Assembly: GCF_000948985.2 (NCBI RefSeq)
Contig: NZ_CP059733.1
Location: 1,612,001 to 1,676,000 of the forward strand
DNA length: 64,000 nt
Source of the DNA: Thalassomonas viridans
GTDB taxonomy: Bacteria; Pseudomonadota; Gammaproteobacteria; Enterobacterales; Alteromonadaceae
Direction: 5' to 3'
Part shown: positions 32,082 through 41,588 of the stretch, piece after piece
Layout: each line of letters begins with the position of its first letter
Position numbering within the stretch: the stretch's first letter is position 1
Program-made: the position numbers and the translations under genes
The notes under the pieces: generated by a model
Databases searched by the model: none
What the model saw: the letters and a program-made list of their open reading frames with translations, nothing else
Told to the model about the DNA's origin: nothing

Positions 32082-32471
32082 AATAATCCTTAACAGTTTC
32101 AACAGTATTGTTGGATGGGGATGATATTAAGGAATTATTTTTCTAATCCGGGTGAAACATGATGAGTGGCGAAATAACAGGACAAGCGGTTAAAGGGGGG
32201 AGATGCAGATGCTTAGCTTTGATCCGGAGCAATAAAGTTATGAACTTGAACATCTATCCTCATTGAACCTTGGTCATTTCTTTATTACGTTTGGTATTAT
32301 TCAGTTGCTACGTCATTTTCGATGTCCGTTGATTGCCTATATGTCGGGCAGAGTTCTGTTGGCGCATGGTAATTGTTTGCCCGTAGTGTGAGTATATAAC
32401 CTTAGGTTGTATATTTTGCTTGGCTGCTACAAATGACAGGGATTAACTAAAAAAATAGGGAGTTAAAAGTC
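32082..32471. other. 390-bp divergent gap
   Basis: No gene or strong structure is visible. It should contain promoters for the minus-strand barrel gene and the plus-strand gene at 32472, whose ribosome site is a weak AGGGAG. Confidence 0.4.
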
Positions 32472-33038
32472 ATGAAAGATCAGTTGATTATAAAGGATGT
32501 TGGAATTATAAAAAAGTGTAGGGCTTATTTGCGCAGGTTATTTCCCAAGCGGGGGTATGATGGCTGGTGCGATGCATTTGATGAGCAATACGATGATATC
32601 TCAGAATGGTTTGCGGTAGGGGATATTGAAAAAGGCGGTGCTTATGCCTTTTGTCGGGTTACATATAAAACTGCTGACACACAAATTCCAACTGAACTTG
32701 GAGATATTGACAGCCATTTAGTTTTTCCGGCTGGAAGTTGTGAAATCAACAACCTGATATACAGCGAGAGAAATACAGAGCTAGCGGCAGAGCTTATTAG
32801 CAAGGTACTTGAGTATTTGAAGAGTAAAGGGCTGAATCTGGCTTTTTGTGTCGTTGATAAGGATGATCGCCATGCCCATAAATTGAATACAGAAGTCTTT
32901 CTATTTAAAGAAACAGGTTGTACGTTAATCTATCCCGGGGTTGTGCATAAAGAGAAAAAAACACCTGTTATCTGGCAGGTACTAAGAAGGCAAAATATTG
33001 ATAGAGATTGCTCGATAAAACCCGAAGTTTTTTTATAG
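32472..33038 (+). CDS. Unknown GNAT-like protein
   Basis: The 188-residue protein resembles the GNAT/acyl-transferase fold: WFAVGDIEKGGAYAFCRVTY, CEINNLIYSERNTELAAELI and NLAFCVVDKDDRHAHKL. The CoA-binding loop R/QxxGxG/A is missing, so it is a distant or non-catalytic relative, perhaps like N-acyl amino acid or autoinducer synthase folds. The ATG follows GGGAGTTAAAAGTC. The following about 300 bp to 33337 holds no supported gene. Confidence 0.5.
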   Translation: MKDQLIIKDVGIIKKCRAYLRRLFPKRGYDGWCDAFDEQYDDISEWFAVGDIEKGGAYAFCRVTYKTADTQIPTELGDIDSHLVFPAGSCEINNLIYSERNTELAAELISKVLEYLKSKGLNLAFCVVDKDDRHAHKLNTEVFLFKETGCTLIYPGVVHKEKKTPVIWQVLRRQNIDRDCSIKPEVFL

Positions 33039-33337
33039 CGCACATCTGTGCTGCCAGGGGCTGTTTGTCTTTGGCCGTGAATGAGTTTTTGTTTTTTCTC
33101 CCTATCGGCGTTCGAAAAATGTTATGTAGAATAACTATACATCCATTCTCTTCCTTGATTCTTGGGCGGGAAAACGAGCTCCATGGCTTTAATTCTTCTG
33201 TTTTAGTTAAGAGGTGGTAGAGTTAATCGTAAGGAAAGCTTGTTTAAACTTCTTAAATAATTGAATATAAACATGTCTTAATCAGGTGTTTCAGACCTGC
33301 GTGGCTTAGATTACCGGCTTTCAATAAGGAGTTTTGT

Positions 33338-33934
33338 GTGATAGAAAGTTTTTATGCCTATTCCGGCCTGCTGGCATCTGTCTGGATTGTTTTCGGTGTG
33401 CTTATTGCGGCAAGTAGGTATCAGGGGTATAGCCATGCCAGACAGTTTTGTAGCGAACTTGGCGCCAGCGGCAGCCCCACGGAAAAGTTTTCGCCGCTGA
33501 TCAATAATTACCCCCTGGGCATTTTATTCTGCACTTTTGGTTATTACCTGGCCGCACTGCCCGGGCAGACGATATTGCTGGCGGTGATTGGGGGCTTAGT
33601 TATTTTGCATGGTTTAGGCACCTTAGTCGCCGGCTTTTTCCCCATGGATGCTGATCCCTATACGAAAAACCCGACCACGGCGTGTAAAATCCATTCGTGG
33701 GCAGGTTTTATTATGCTGCTGTCTTTCTACCTTGCACCTGTGTTAGTATTGTTTGAACCCGGCTTTTCCCTTGCTTTTAAACTCTTTTCCCTGATCTGTT
33801 TTATCCTGTCGGTCTATTTCACGGTAACCCTGGCAAAAGCCATTAAACGCCAGAGCAATCCCGGTACTCATCAAAGGTTGAGTTATGGTGCGCAATTGTT
33901 ATGGTTGTCGGGATTATCTATCGTGGTTGCTTAA
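33338..33934 (+). CDS. DUF998 family membrane protein
   Basis: The 198-residue protein starts at a GTG preceded by TAAGGAG and has about six membrane helices. The segment LVAGFFPMDADPYTKNPTTA then KIHSWAGFIMLLSF is the DUF998 hallmark (GxFPxD...H). Function unknown. First of a likely three-gene unit with an acetyltransferase and a CopD-like protein. Confidence 0.8.
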   Translation: MIESFYAYSGLLASVWIVFGVLIAASRYQGYSHARQFCSELGASGSPTEKFSPLINNYPLGILFCTFGYYLAALPGQTILLAVIGGLVILHGLGTLVAGFFPMDADPYTKNPTTACKIHSWAGFIMLLSFYLAPVLVLFEPGFSLAFKLFSLICFILSVYFTVTLAKAIKRQSNPGTHQRLSYGAQLLWLSGLSIVVA

Positions 33935-33968
33935 TAAAAACCGGCATTTGTCGCCTATAGGAGCTCTT

Positions 33969-34493
33969 GTGAAGATCAGAGAAACAACCGGTAAAGATAA
34001 AAACGTGATTTTTCACCTTCACCGGGATGCCTTTGGCGAAGATGAGGGTGAAGCGGTTGCACAACTTGCTGTTGAGTTGCTGGAAGATAAAACCGCTTTA
34101 CCTGTACTTTCTTTAGTTGCCGAGCAAAACGGGCAAGCTGTCGGCCATATTCTTTTTTCTTCGGTATCGGTTATAGGCGCCAGCGTAAATCAAGCTTATA
34201 TTCTTGCCCCGCTTGCCGTGCTTGCCAGCCACCAGGGAAGTGGCATAGGTACTGCACTTATTAACCGCGGCCTTGATATCCTTAAAGCGCGAAATGCCGA
34301 GTTTGTGCTGGTGTTGGGAGATCCTGGTTATTATTCGCGTACCGGTTTTGTTGCGGGCCACAACATCAGTCCGCCATATGAGTTGGCCTATCCCCAGGCC
34401 TGGATGGCCCAGGAACTAAAAAAGGATGCCCTGAAAAACATTAAAGGAAAAGTTCAATGTGCGACATCACTTAGTTCACCGCAACACTGGTAA
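33969..34493 (+). CDS. GNAT N-acetyltransferase (YhbS-like)
   Basis: A GTG at 33969 with AGGAG 5 nt upstream starts a 174-residue protein; the longer open frame to 33885 runs into the previous gene. GNAT features: AEQNGQAVGHILFSSVSV, LAPLAVLASHQGSGIGTALI (CoA loop Q..GIG.AL) and VLGDPGYYSRTGFV, which matches the YhbS-like branch (GDPxYY.RFGF). Acceptor unknown. Confidence 0.85.
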   Translation: MKIRETTGKDKNVIFHLHRDAFGEDEGEAVAQLAVELLEDKTALPVLSLVAEQNGQAVGHILFSSVSVIGASVNQAYILAPLAVLASHQGSGIGTALINRGLDILKARNAEFVLVLGDPGYYSRTGFVAGHNISPPYELAYPQAWMAQELKKDALKNIKGKVQCATSLSSPQHW

Positions 34494-34573
34494 AAACCTT
34501 AATGGGGTTACGGTTAAAATAGCGTTTCCTGCCGTGGCGATAAGGGGCGGCAGATGTTAGGGAGATTAAAATA

Positions 34574-35017
34574 ATGTACGGGTTATTACTGGCTTTGCAC
34601 CTTATTGCGGCAACTATCTGGACCGGCGGGCATATTGTGCTGTCGCTGGTTATTTTGCCTAAGGTGCTCAAACGCCGCTCGGCGCAGCTACTGTTAGATT
34701 TTGAGTCCGCCTATGAAAAAATCGGTATGCCGGCGCTTATTATTCAGGTGGTAACAGGTTTGATGCTGGCGTATCACCTGCTGCCGGATGTCAGTTTATG
34801 GTTTGATATGTCGGTGCCTGTGGCGCACGGCATTGCCGCCAAGTTAAGCCTGCTGGCCCTGACCGTGCTGTTTGCCCTGGATGCCAGGTTCAGGGTGATC
34901 CCGAAACTCTCCGAAGCCAACCTGGTTGATATGGCCTGGCATATTATTCCGGTCACTGTTTTTTCTGTCTTATTTGTATTGGCGGGCGTCTCGTTCAGGG
35001 CCGGTTGGCTGGTCTAA
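34574..35017 (+). CDS. CopD-domain/DUF2269-like integral membrane protein
   Basis: The 147-residue protein has four membrane helices with His in LHLIAATIWTGGHIVLSLVI, and LRRRSAQ-type loop KRRSAQLLLDFESAYEKIG, matching CopD-like membrane proteins. A copper-import role is known for CopD; here it is only suggested. Downstream gene is convergent (TetR). Confidence 0.75.
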   Translation: MYGLLLALHLIAATIWTGGHIVLSLVILPKVLKRRSAQLLLDFESAYEKIGMPALIIQVVTGLMLAYHLLPDVSLWFDMSVPVAHGIAAKLSLLALTVLFALDARFRVIPKLSEANLVDMAWHIIPVTVFSVLFVLAGVSFRAGWLV

Positions 35018-35029
35018 AGGCTTGCGGGA

Positions 35030-35662
35030 CTATGGCTTTTGGGAAGTCAGCAGAATACCGCTGCCGGATAACACGACTTTAGCGGTATTCACTACCTGCT
35101 CCGGCAGGCTGCCTTCTCTGTCGCGGCACCAGCGCAATAGTACGCCTGTCACTGCGTCTATGGCTATAGCGGCGATAAAATCAAGGTTGCCCGGCTGCTT
35201 GCCTTGCCAGCTGCTGTCGGGTAACTTTTTTAAAGCCGCTATGATAATTTCCTTGGTTTTGGCCACTTCCTGCTGATCAAATTTTAATAGAGGCGTCAGC
35301 TCACGGGTGTATTCGCACTTGTAAAACGATACCGTAAACAAGGCGGTTAGCTCGGGGGATTTTTCTACTTCGCTGGAGAAGTACTCCAGCGAATCGAATA
35401 AACCGGCCAGGGGATCTTCTGCCTGTTCGACAATCGCTATGGTTTTTTGATCCAGAGGAGCAGAATATTCTTCCACTATGGCTTCAAAGATTTCCAGCTT
35501 GTTTTTGAAGTGCCAGTAGAAGGCGCCCTTAGTGACCCCGGCCGCCTTGGAAATATCATTGAGTGTGGTGTGGGCAACACCATGCTCGCTGAAATGCATT
35601 AAGGCGGCGTGGATCAGGGTTTTACGGGTACGTTCTGCTTCTTCTTTGGTTTTTCTGGCCAT
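35030..35662 (-). CDS. TetR/AcrR-family repressor of the RND efflux operon
   Basis: The 210-residue regulator has the TetR HTH (TLIHAALMHFSEHGVAHTTL then NDISKAAGVTKGAFYWHFKN) and a large ligand domain. It lies 11 bp after the pump gene in the same direction, unlike the usual divergent layout, so it is likely co-transcribed with the genes it represses. A matching palindrome lies at 40179-40198. Confidence 0.92.
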   Translation of the reverse strand: MARKTKEEAERTRKTLIHAALMHFSEHGVAHTTLNDISKAAGVTKGAFYWHFKNKLEIFEAIVEEYSAPLDQKTIAIVEQAEDPLAGLFDSLEYFSSEVEKSPELTALFTVSFYKCEYTRELTPLLKFDQQEVAKTKEIIIAALKKLPDSSWQGKQPGNLDFIAAIAIDAVTGVLLRWCRDREGSLPEQVVNTAKVVLSGSGILLTSQKP

Positions 35663-35673
35663 AATCTGTATTG

Positions 35674-38600
35674 TCAGGGGCTGGTGCTTTCAAGCCCGGT
35701 TTGTTGCTGGTGCGAGACTAACATATACATTGTCGGGATGACAATCATAGCCACCACGGTTGATGCCAGCAGGCCGAAGATGATCGCCATACACAGGGGG
35801 AACCAGATGGGATCGCTATAGGCCAGCGGAATAAGCCCCACCATAGTGGTAACCGTAGTGCCTAAAATTGGTCGTAAGCGGTCTGCCGCGCCGCTGGCAC
35901 AGGCTTCTACCAGGGGCTTGCCGTCTACTATATGGTTGTTCATGGTATCTACCATCACAATGGCGTTGTTGACCACTATGCCCACCAGGGCGATCAAACC
36001 TATCATGGCGGGGAAGGAAAACGGAATGCCGAACAGCCAGAAACCGGTGAAGGTGCCGATCAGCGCCAAAGGTATAGTGATCAGCACCACCAGCGGCAGC
36101 TTAAAGGAGTTCAGCGCCAGGGTAAGCACGGCAAAGACCATAAAGATGGCAACGGCGAACACCATGCCGGCAGCGCCGTAGGTTTCTTCCGAGCTTTGTG
36201 CCTCACCGGCAAAATGATAGCTATAGCCTTGGGGCCAGTTTTGCTTAAAGGCTTCCAGGCTCGGTTGCAGGTGTTGGATCACCTCGCCGACGGTGATGCC
36301 TTCGAGTTTGCCTTTTACCGTAATCGAACGCTGGGTTTTGTTATGGGTAAAAACCGGTGGCGTTGCCGTGAATTCATAATCTGCCAGGTTACCTCCCGGC
36401 ACCAGGTGGCCCTGCGGGGTGAAAATGTTGAGCAGGCTGATTTCCGCTATAGATCTCGGGCCGCCTATCTCTTCACCCCGGCTTTCCCAGTAGGTGCTCA
36501 GGCGAATTTTTAAATCGTCTTCAACCCCGGCAATCTTGAACTTACCGTATTCGTCGGCTTCAGTGGCAATACGCAACTGGCTGGCAAAATCCTGCTCGGT
36601 AATGCCGTGGAAATTTAATGCTTCGGCATTGGCGACAAGCCTTACCTGGTTTTTCCATGGACCCAGGTTATTACGGACATCGGTCACTCCCTTGATAGTG
36701 TTTAATTCCTGCTCTACCTGCCGGGCGATTTCGCTCAGGGTTTCCATATCTGCACCCTGCAGCACCAGCTGCAGCGGGTCGTCGCTGCTGGAGCCGCCCA
36801 CTTCGGGTTTAAACAATACCGTGATCCCGGGCACATGGTACAGGGTTTGATCCAGTCCCTGCCTTAAGCTTTCAACATATTCATAGCCCAGTTTATCCCG
36901 GTCGCCTTTAGGCACAAATAAGGCGGAAAAACCTATCAGGTTAGGGCTTTCGTTAAGGGATAGCTGTTCGGTGATGGAGCCGACGGCGCGCGGGCTCTTT
37001 TTTCCTACGTACATGGCAACATTTTCGAAGTAGGGCTGTTGCCTGAGGTAGTCACCGGCGAGTTTGGCCACTTCACGGCTTTTTTCCAGCGGGGCATCCG
37101 GTGCCAGTTCTATGGTGATCGCCAGGTTACGGCCATCAGCCTTAGGGTAGAGCAGGGAAGGCAGGGTGGTAAATAAATAGATGGACACCAGCCAGACCCC
37201 GAGTACGGCCATTAGCCAGCCTAGTGCCTGCTTGCGGCTTTGCAGGGCATTTTTCAGCAGCCAGGCGCGCAGCTTGTTGCCGGTTGATTTGGCCAGGCGG
37301 TCAACCCGGCTGGGTCCGGCATTGTCGGTGTTTTTCAATAAAAATTGCGACAGGGAAATGCAGATGACAAAAGCAATGATATAACTGAAGATCAGACACA
37401 AGACGGCAGTGACCGGGATCAAACGGATAAACTTGCCGTCGATGCCGCCGATGGCCATCATAGGCGCCATCGCCAAAATGGTGGTGAGCTGGCCGGAAAA
37501 TGCCGGCATGGCATAGGTTTTTACCGTTGCTAGGGCGGCATCGGCAAAAGGCATTTTTTTCTCATAGAGGTGATCATGCATGCCTTCCATCACCAGGATA
37601 AAGACATCTACCAGCATACCTAATGCCAGCACCATGCCGATGATCACCATAGTATTTAGGGTATAACCCAGCATGCCGAGTACCAGCAGGACACCGAGGA
37701 AGGTCAGCGGGATCGCCAGCCCGGCAATCAGGGCTTCGCGCCAGGTCAGCAATACCATTAAGATGATAAAAACCGCCAGCATTGCCTGCCAGATATTGTT
37801 GAAGACGTTGTTAAATGACTCTTCGATAATCTCGCTTTCGTCGCTGATGATGGCGGCCTTAAGCTCCTGTGGCCAGAAACTTTGTTGTTCAAACTCTGCC
37901 ATCAGGGCTTTGACCTGGTTGATCAATGTGATGGTATCCACCCCGGGACGTTTTTTCACGCCGAGGGACACCCCCTGGGTGAACCCGGAGCCGTGCTGGG
38001 AAAAGTAGGTTTCCGACTTGACCTTATCCAGCCCCTTATATACCAGGGCGACTTCTTCCAGGCGCACCACCCGGTTGTCACCCATGCGGTGAACCGGCAA
38101 GGCCCGCAGGGTTTCGATGCTGTCAAAGCGTCCGGCCAGGTATAGTTGGGTAATGTTTTCGCTGTTATCAAATTCGCCCCAGCTCATATCCTGGTTGGCT
38201 TCTTCAATGCGCTGGCGCACGATATTGGGGGAGATGCGCAGGGACTGCAACCTGTGCGGCAGCAAGCGTACATGTACGCTGGTTTCACGGTAGCCGCCTT
38301 TTTCGACTTTTTTCACGCCGGACTGGGCTTCCAGGCGTTTTTCGATGCGTTTCACCACCTGGCTGAAGGCATAGTCGTCAAGATCGCCGTAAAGCATGTA
38401 TTCGATCACCGGCGAGTCGTTGACGGATACCTGCTCTATCAGCGGCTTTTTTACCGCCTGCGGAAACTCCGCCTGGCCCTCATCCACTTTGGCGCGCAGC
38501 TGCACCATGGCATCGGAAATGGAAATGTCTGTAGTAAACTCTACCGCAATAATGGCGAAAGAATATTGTGAGCCACTTTGCAGCTTTTTCAGTCCCTTTA

Positions 38601-38829
38601 AGCCGTTGAGCACATCTTCCAGCGGTTTAGTGATTTCTTTTTCTATCTGCTCGGCGGCGGCTCCCGGCCATTCCACCGTGATAAGTGCCTGGGGGATTTC
38701 CAGGTCGGGATTGTTTTCCTTGAGCATGGCGTTATAGGCCAGTACCCCGCCCAGCAGCAAGACCCCCAGCAACAGGGAGGAAATAACTTTTTCGACGAAC
38801 AGCTTATAGGCAAAGGAGGACTTATTCAT
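35674..38829 (-). CDS. RND family efflux pump permease
   Basis: The 1051-residue protein has the length and twelve-helix pattern of AcrB-type pumps, with two large periplasmic loops. Typical segments: NPDLEIPQALITVEWPGAAA, EQIEKEITKPLEDVLNGLKG and VALVGIVVNNAIVMVDTMN. The TM4 relay reads GMLVDVFILVMEG: only one Asp, the second being Val, and the TM10 site is Asn (VVNNAIV), where AcrB has Lys. The proton path thus differs from AcrB. It overlaps the adaptor gene by 8 bp. Substrate unknown. Confidence 0.92.
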   Translation of the reverse strand: MNKSSFAYKLFVEKVISSLLLGVLLLGGVLAYNAMLKENNPDLEIPQALITVEWPGAAAEQIEKEITKPLEDVLNGLKGLKKLQSGSQYSFAIIAVEFTTDISISDAMVQLRAKVDEGQAEFPQAVKKPLIEQVSVNDSPVIEYMLYGDLDDYAFSQVVKRIEKRLEAQSGVKKVEKGGYRETSVHVRLLPHRLQSLRISPNIVRQRIEEANQDMSWGEFDNSENITQLYLAGRFDSIETLRALPVHRMGDNRVVRLEEVALVYKGLDKVKSETYFSQHGSGFTQGVSLGVKKRPGVDTITLINQVKALMAEFEQQSFWPQELKAAIISDESEIIEESFNNVFNNIWQAMLAVFIILMVLLTWREALIAGLAIPLTFLGVLLVLGMLGYTLNTMVIIGMVLALGMLVDVFILVMEGMHDHLYEKKMPFADAALATVKTYAMPAFSGQLTTILAMAPMMAIGGIDGKFIRLIPVTAVLCLIFSYIIAFVICISLSQFLLKNTDNAGPSRVDRLAKSTGNKLRAWLLKNALQSRKQALGWLMAVLGVWLVSIYLFTTLPSLLYPKADGRNLAITIELAPDAPLEKSREVAKLAGDYLRQQPYFENVAMYVGKKSPRAVGSITEQLSLNESPNLIGFSALFVPKGDRDKLGYEYVESLRQGLDQTLYHVPGITVLFKPEVGGSSSDDPLQLVLQGADMETLSEIARQVEQELNTIKGVTDVRNNLGPWKNQVRLVANAEALNFHGITEQDFASQLRIATEADEYGKFKIAGVEDDLKIRLSTYWESRGEEIGGPRSIAEISLLNIFTPQGHLVPGGNLADYEFTATPPVFTHNKTQRSITVKGKLEGITVGEVIQHLQPSLEAFKQNWPQGYSYHFAGEAQSSEETYGAAGMVFAVAIFMVFAVLTLALNSFKLPLVVLITIPLALIGTFTGFWLFGIPFSFPAMIGLIALVGIVVNNAIVMVDTMNNHIVDGKPLVEACASGAADRLRPILGTTVTTMVGLIPLAYSDPIWFPLCMAIIFGLLASTVVAMIVIPTMYMLVSHQQQTGLESTSP

Positions 38830-40138
38830 GTACAGACTCCTGCACCAGGCGTACCTTGGTGCCGTTTACCACTTTGTGCTTGCCTTCGGTGATCACTTGC
38901 ATGCCGGGGCTGAGGCCGTCGGTGATCTCTACCTGGTTCAGATCTTCGATACCGGTTTGTACTGCTACCAGCTCGGCTTGCCCCTGGTCCGTTACCCGGT
39001 AAACAAAAGGTTTGTTGTTGCGGGTCACTATGGCGTTGTTGGGCACCAGGGTGACATCCTCTTTTTTATCCACCATGATCCAGGCGGTGACGTGCATACC
39101 GTCTTTTAGTAATCCGGCGCCTGAGCGGGTGTGTACCTTAACCTCTATCGCCCTTTGCTCCAGGTTAATGCTGGGGCTGACCGAGTACACATGACCCTGG
39201 CTGACGCTGTTGTCGCTAAAGTGGTTTTTGGCTGCCGACAGCAGTTTTGCCGAACTCCAGCTTAGAAATACCGCCTGGTTTTCCTGCAACTTGTCGCCGG
39301 CATAATAAGGCACATTGAGGGTTACTTCGTATTGGCTGGTGTCAACCACTACCATGGCAGAAGAGGCTTCCCGCTCACGATCGCTGGTTGCCCCCGCCGG
39401 GCCACCCCAGTAATCCCCCTGGCGCACGTTTACCTTACGCAACACTCCGTCAAAAGGGGCGAAAATACTGGTTTTTTCCAAAGCTACCTTGGCCTGGTTA
39501 AGCTGGGCAAGGGCCGATTTTTCCTGGCTTTTGGCCGTTGCCAGTTCGGCCTTGGCCGTGGTTAACGACTCTTTGGCATTTAACAGCTCGGTGCGGGAAG
39601 CGTCGTATTGCTCCTTGGGGATCAGCTTCTTTTTCCAGATAGACTCGTTGCGGGTAAAGCTGCTTTGCGCCAGCTGTAAGTTATTTTTCACCTGCTTTAG
39701 CTGGGAGTCGGCCTGGTCAATGCGCAGGCGGGCGGCATTTAGCGCCGCCTCGAATTCTCGTACCGATTCTATATCGGCCCGTTCGTCTACCCGGGCAAGC
39801 AGCTGGCCGAACTTCTCCCCGGCTTTAGGGCCATAAACCCGGCTACCGGCACGAAGCGGGATGTTTTGTTGGTCGCTGGCAATAAAGGTGATTTTACCGC
39901 CTTTTTCAAAGCTTAGGTATTCACGGCGGATCCCCTGGGCCACCCCTTCACTGAAAGCCCAGTCGTAAACCGTACCGGTTTTTACTTCTACCGCCCGTAC
40001 CGGCTGGTTTTTGCCTTGCTGTGCAGAAGCCGAACTAAAAGCCGCGCAACTTAGGGCAATACACAAGAGATAGTTTGTTAAGCGGCTCACCCGGGCAGGG
40101 ACGGCGCTGTTTTTACCTGGATTTTTTTGCTTTGACAT
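38822..40138 (-). CDS. RND efflux periplasmic adaptor (membrane fusion protein)
   Basis: The 438-residue protein has an N-terminal hydrophobic segment (YLLCIALSCAAFSSASAQQ), a lipoyl/barrel-type region, a long coiled hairpin (EAALNAARLRIDQADSQLKQ ... LTTAKAELATAKSQEKSALA) and KTSIFAPFDGVLRKVNVRQG, the classical adaptor strand. It links the inner-membrane pump to a TolC-like channel; no channel gene is in the window. First gene of the operon. Confidence 0.92.
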   Translation of the reverse strand: MSKQKNPGKNSAVPARVSRLTNYLLCIALSCAAFSSASAQQGKNQPVRAVEVKTGTVYDWAFSEGVAQGIRREYLSFEKGGKITFIASDQQNIPLRAGSRVYGPKAGEKFGQLLARVDERADIESVREFEAALNAARLRIDQADSQLKQVKNNLQLAQSSFTRNESIWKKKLIPKEQYDASRTELLNAKESLTTAKAELATAKSQEKSALAQLNQAKVALEKTSIFAPFDGVLRKVNVRQGDYWGGPAGATSDREREASSAMVVVDTSQYEVTLNVPYYAGDKLQENQAVFLSWSSAKLLSAAKNHFSDNSVSQGHVYSVSPSINLEQRAIEVKVHTRSGAGLLKDGMHVTAWIMVDKKEDVTLVPNNAIVTRNNKPFVYRVTDQGQAELVAVQTGIEDLNQVEITDGLSPGMQVITEGKHKVVNGTKVRLVQESVHE

Positions 40139-40178
40139 TTATACATACCAATAAGAATGTTTAATTTGGGCGGGATTT

Positions 40179-40198
40179 TACATACTCCGCGGTATGTA
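40179..40198. promoter_or_regulatory. TetR-type operator before the efflux operon
   Basis: TACATAC (40179-40185) and GTATGTA (40192-40198) form a perfect inverted repeat with 6-nt spacer TCCGCG, 40 bp upstream of the adaptor ATG. The arms resemble AcrR operators (TACATAC...GTATGTA). A further half-site ATACATACC lies at 40141-40149, next to the start codon. Confidence 0.8.
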
Positions 40199-40422
40199 TG
40201 CAACGGATTGTTTAAATTACATGCAGCAGGAAAGGCCATGAAAGAGCGCCTACATGTGTCGGCACGTGGGGTGAAAATTTGTTTAGCGTAAACTTTACAA
40301 AACTAAATTGTTATATTAGTGTGAACTTTCCAGGAAGGAGTGCAGTAGCAAAATTGATTGGGAAAATTGACTTTTTGTTTTCTGACCCTGGCTAATGTTA
40401 GTAACAATGAAAGGATTTATTT

Positions 40423-40662
40423 ATGAAAACAGCATTAAAAAAAGCCGCTGCTATAGCGGTGGCAGCTTTATCATTTTCGTTCGCTTCTTATGTATATGCA
40501 TCCAATATAATCAAAATTACTTATTATTCAGACGCTAGTTATTCTCAGGCTGTCGGCGAAAGTATTATGAATCTTTGCCATGGCAGAGGTGATACCACTA
40601 CAGGAACCGTAACGTCTTTTTCCAGGGTTACCATTATTGCTCCTTGTGGCTTTGTTCACTAA
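40423..40662 (+). CDS. Small exported DUF6289-like peptide
   Basis: The 79-residue product has a signal peptide (KAAAIAVAALSFSFASYVYA) and a short mature part ITYYSDASYSQAVGESIMNL with CHGRGDTTTGT and a final CGF, the YYSD...VG...C.G...TG pattern seen in DUF6289 family peptides. AAAGGA lies 7 nt before the ATG. Function unknown; related peptides are common in small families of Gammaproteobacteria. Confidence 0.7.
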   Translation: MKTALKKAAAIAVAALSFSFASYVYASNIIKITYYSDASYSQAVGESIMNLCHGRGDTTTGTVTSFSRVTIIAPCGFVH

Positions 40663-40740
40663 AAAATACTGCTTCGGGTGTTAACGGGCAGCAGGCTTAC
40701 CAGTAGGCTAGTCGACCTGTAACCTCGGAAAGAAGGATTC

Positions 40741-40773
40741 AAGCCAGCGATGTTAAGTTGCTGGCTTTTTATT
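40741..40773 (+). terminator. Terminator after the DUF6289-like gene
   Basis: AAGCCAGC (40741-40748) and GCTGGCTT (40760-40767) form a stem followed by TTTATTAT. Confidence 0.8.
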
Positions 40774-40884
40774 ATCTGTCTTGCGGGTAATGTTTCTATC
40801 TGGGAAGGGTTAGCAAATCTGACAATTGAAAATTCAATCTTATTAGGCCACACTAGAGAAAAACAATAACAGGTTGAATTTCTT

Positions 40885-41421
40885 ATGTTAAAAAAAATTG
40901 CGTTAGTAATAGTGACTATCATAGCCATTCCTTTGGTGATGGCGATATTTGTGAAAACAAGTTATGACGTTGAAAGGGAAGTGGTGATTAATAAGCCTAA
41001 GGATGAGGTGTTTAACTATATTCGTTTCCTGAAGAACCAAAATGAGTTCAGCAAGTGGGCCAATATCGATCCCAACATGACCAAGAGCTACCGCGGCATT
41101 GACGGCGAAGTTGGTTTCGTTTCTGCCTGGGATTCCCAGCACGAAGAAGTGGGCACCGGGGAGCAGGAAATTATCGCCATTCAAGACGGCTACCGCATCG
41201 ACTATGAATTAAGGTTTCTTAAACCCTTTGAGGCCACCGAGCCCGCCTATATGATCACCGAAGATGTTTCCGGTAACCAGACCCGGGTGAAGTGGGGTTT
41301 TAGCGGCCATATGGACTACCCCATGAACTTGATGTTCCTGTTCATGGATTTTGAAAAAATCATCGGTGACGACCTGCAAACCGGTTTGGACAACTTGAAA
41401 AAAATTCAGGAGAGCCAGTAG
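40885..41421 (+). CDS. SRPBCC (START-like) domain protein with N-terminal membrane helix
   Basis: The 178-residue protein has one membrane helix (IALVIVTIIAIPLVMAIFV) and then a polyketide-cyclase/START-like domain: DVEREVVINKPKDEVFNYIR, FSKWANIDPNM and a C-terminal long helix (FLFMDFEKIIGDDLQTGLDN). These domains bind hydrophobic ligands. No enzyme can be named. Standing alone on the + strand. Confidence 0.8.
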   Translation: MLKKIALVIVTIIAIPLVMAIFVKTSYDVEREVVINKPKDEVFNYIRFLKNQNEFSKWANIDPNMTKSYRGIDGEVGFVSAWDSQHEEVGTGEQEIIAIQDGYRIDYELRFLKPFEATEPAYMITEDVSGNQTRVKWGFSGHMDYPMNLMFLFMDFEKIIGDDLQTGLDNLKKIQESQ

Positions 41422-41588
41422 GCTTATTTGAGTTTTTCGGGCGGGCAGCTGTGCCTGCTCTGTGTCTGCCCGGTAAAGGTTGAGCCGGGCTAACCTTGTT
41501 GTAAAGAGCGGGCTACGGCCCGTTTTGTGTTTTATCGGCTACATCGCGGGTAGGCTGTGAAAGCTTAATGTCCGGCATGGGAGTTTTA

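Noticed and set aside
35932..36513. 193-aa ORF on + strand over the RND gene
   Set aside because: It is antisense to a strongly supported 1051-aa gene; its His/Gln-rich composition is a mirror of that gene.
40663..40741. Riboswitch (c-di-GMP type) after the DUF6289-like gene
   Set aside because: The stretch has some paired segments but not the conserved riboswitch core, and it lies after, not before, a gene on the same strand.
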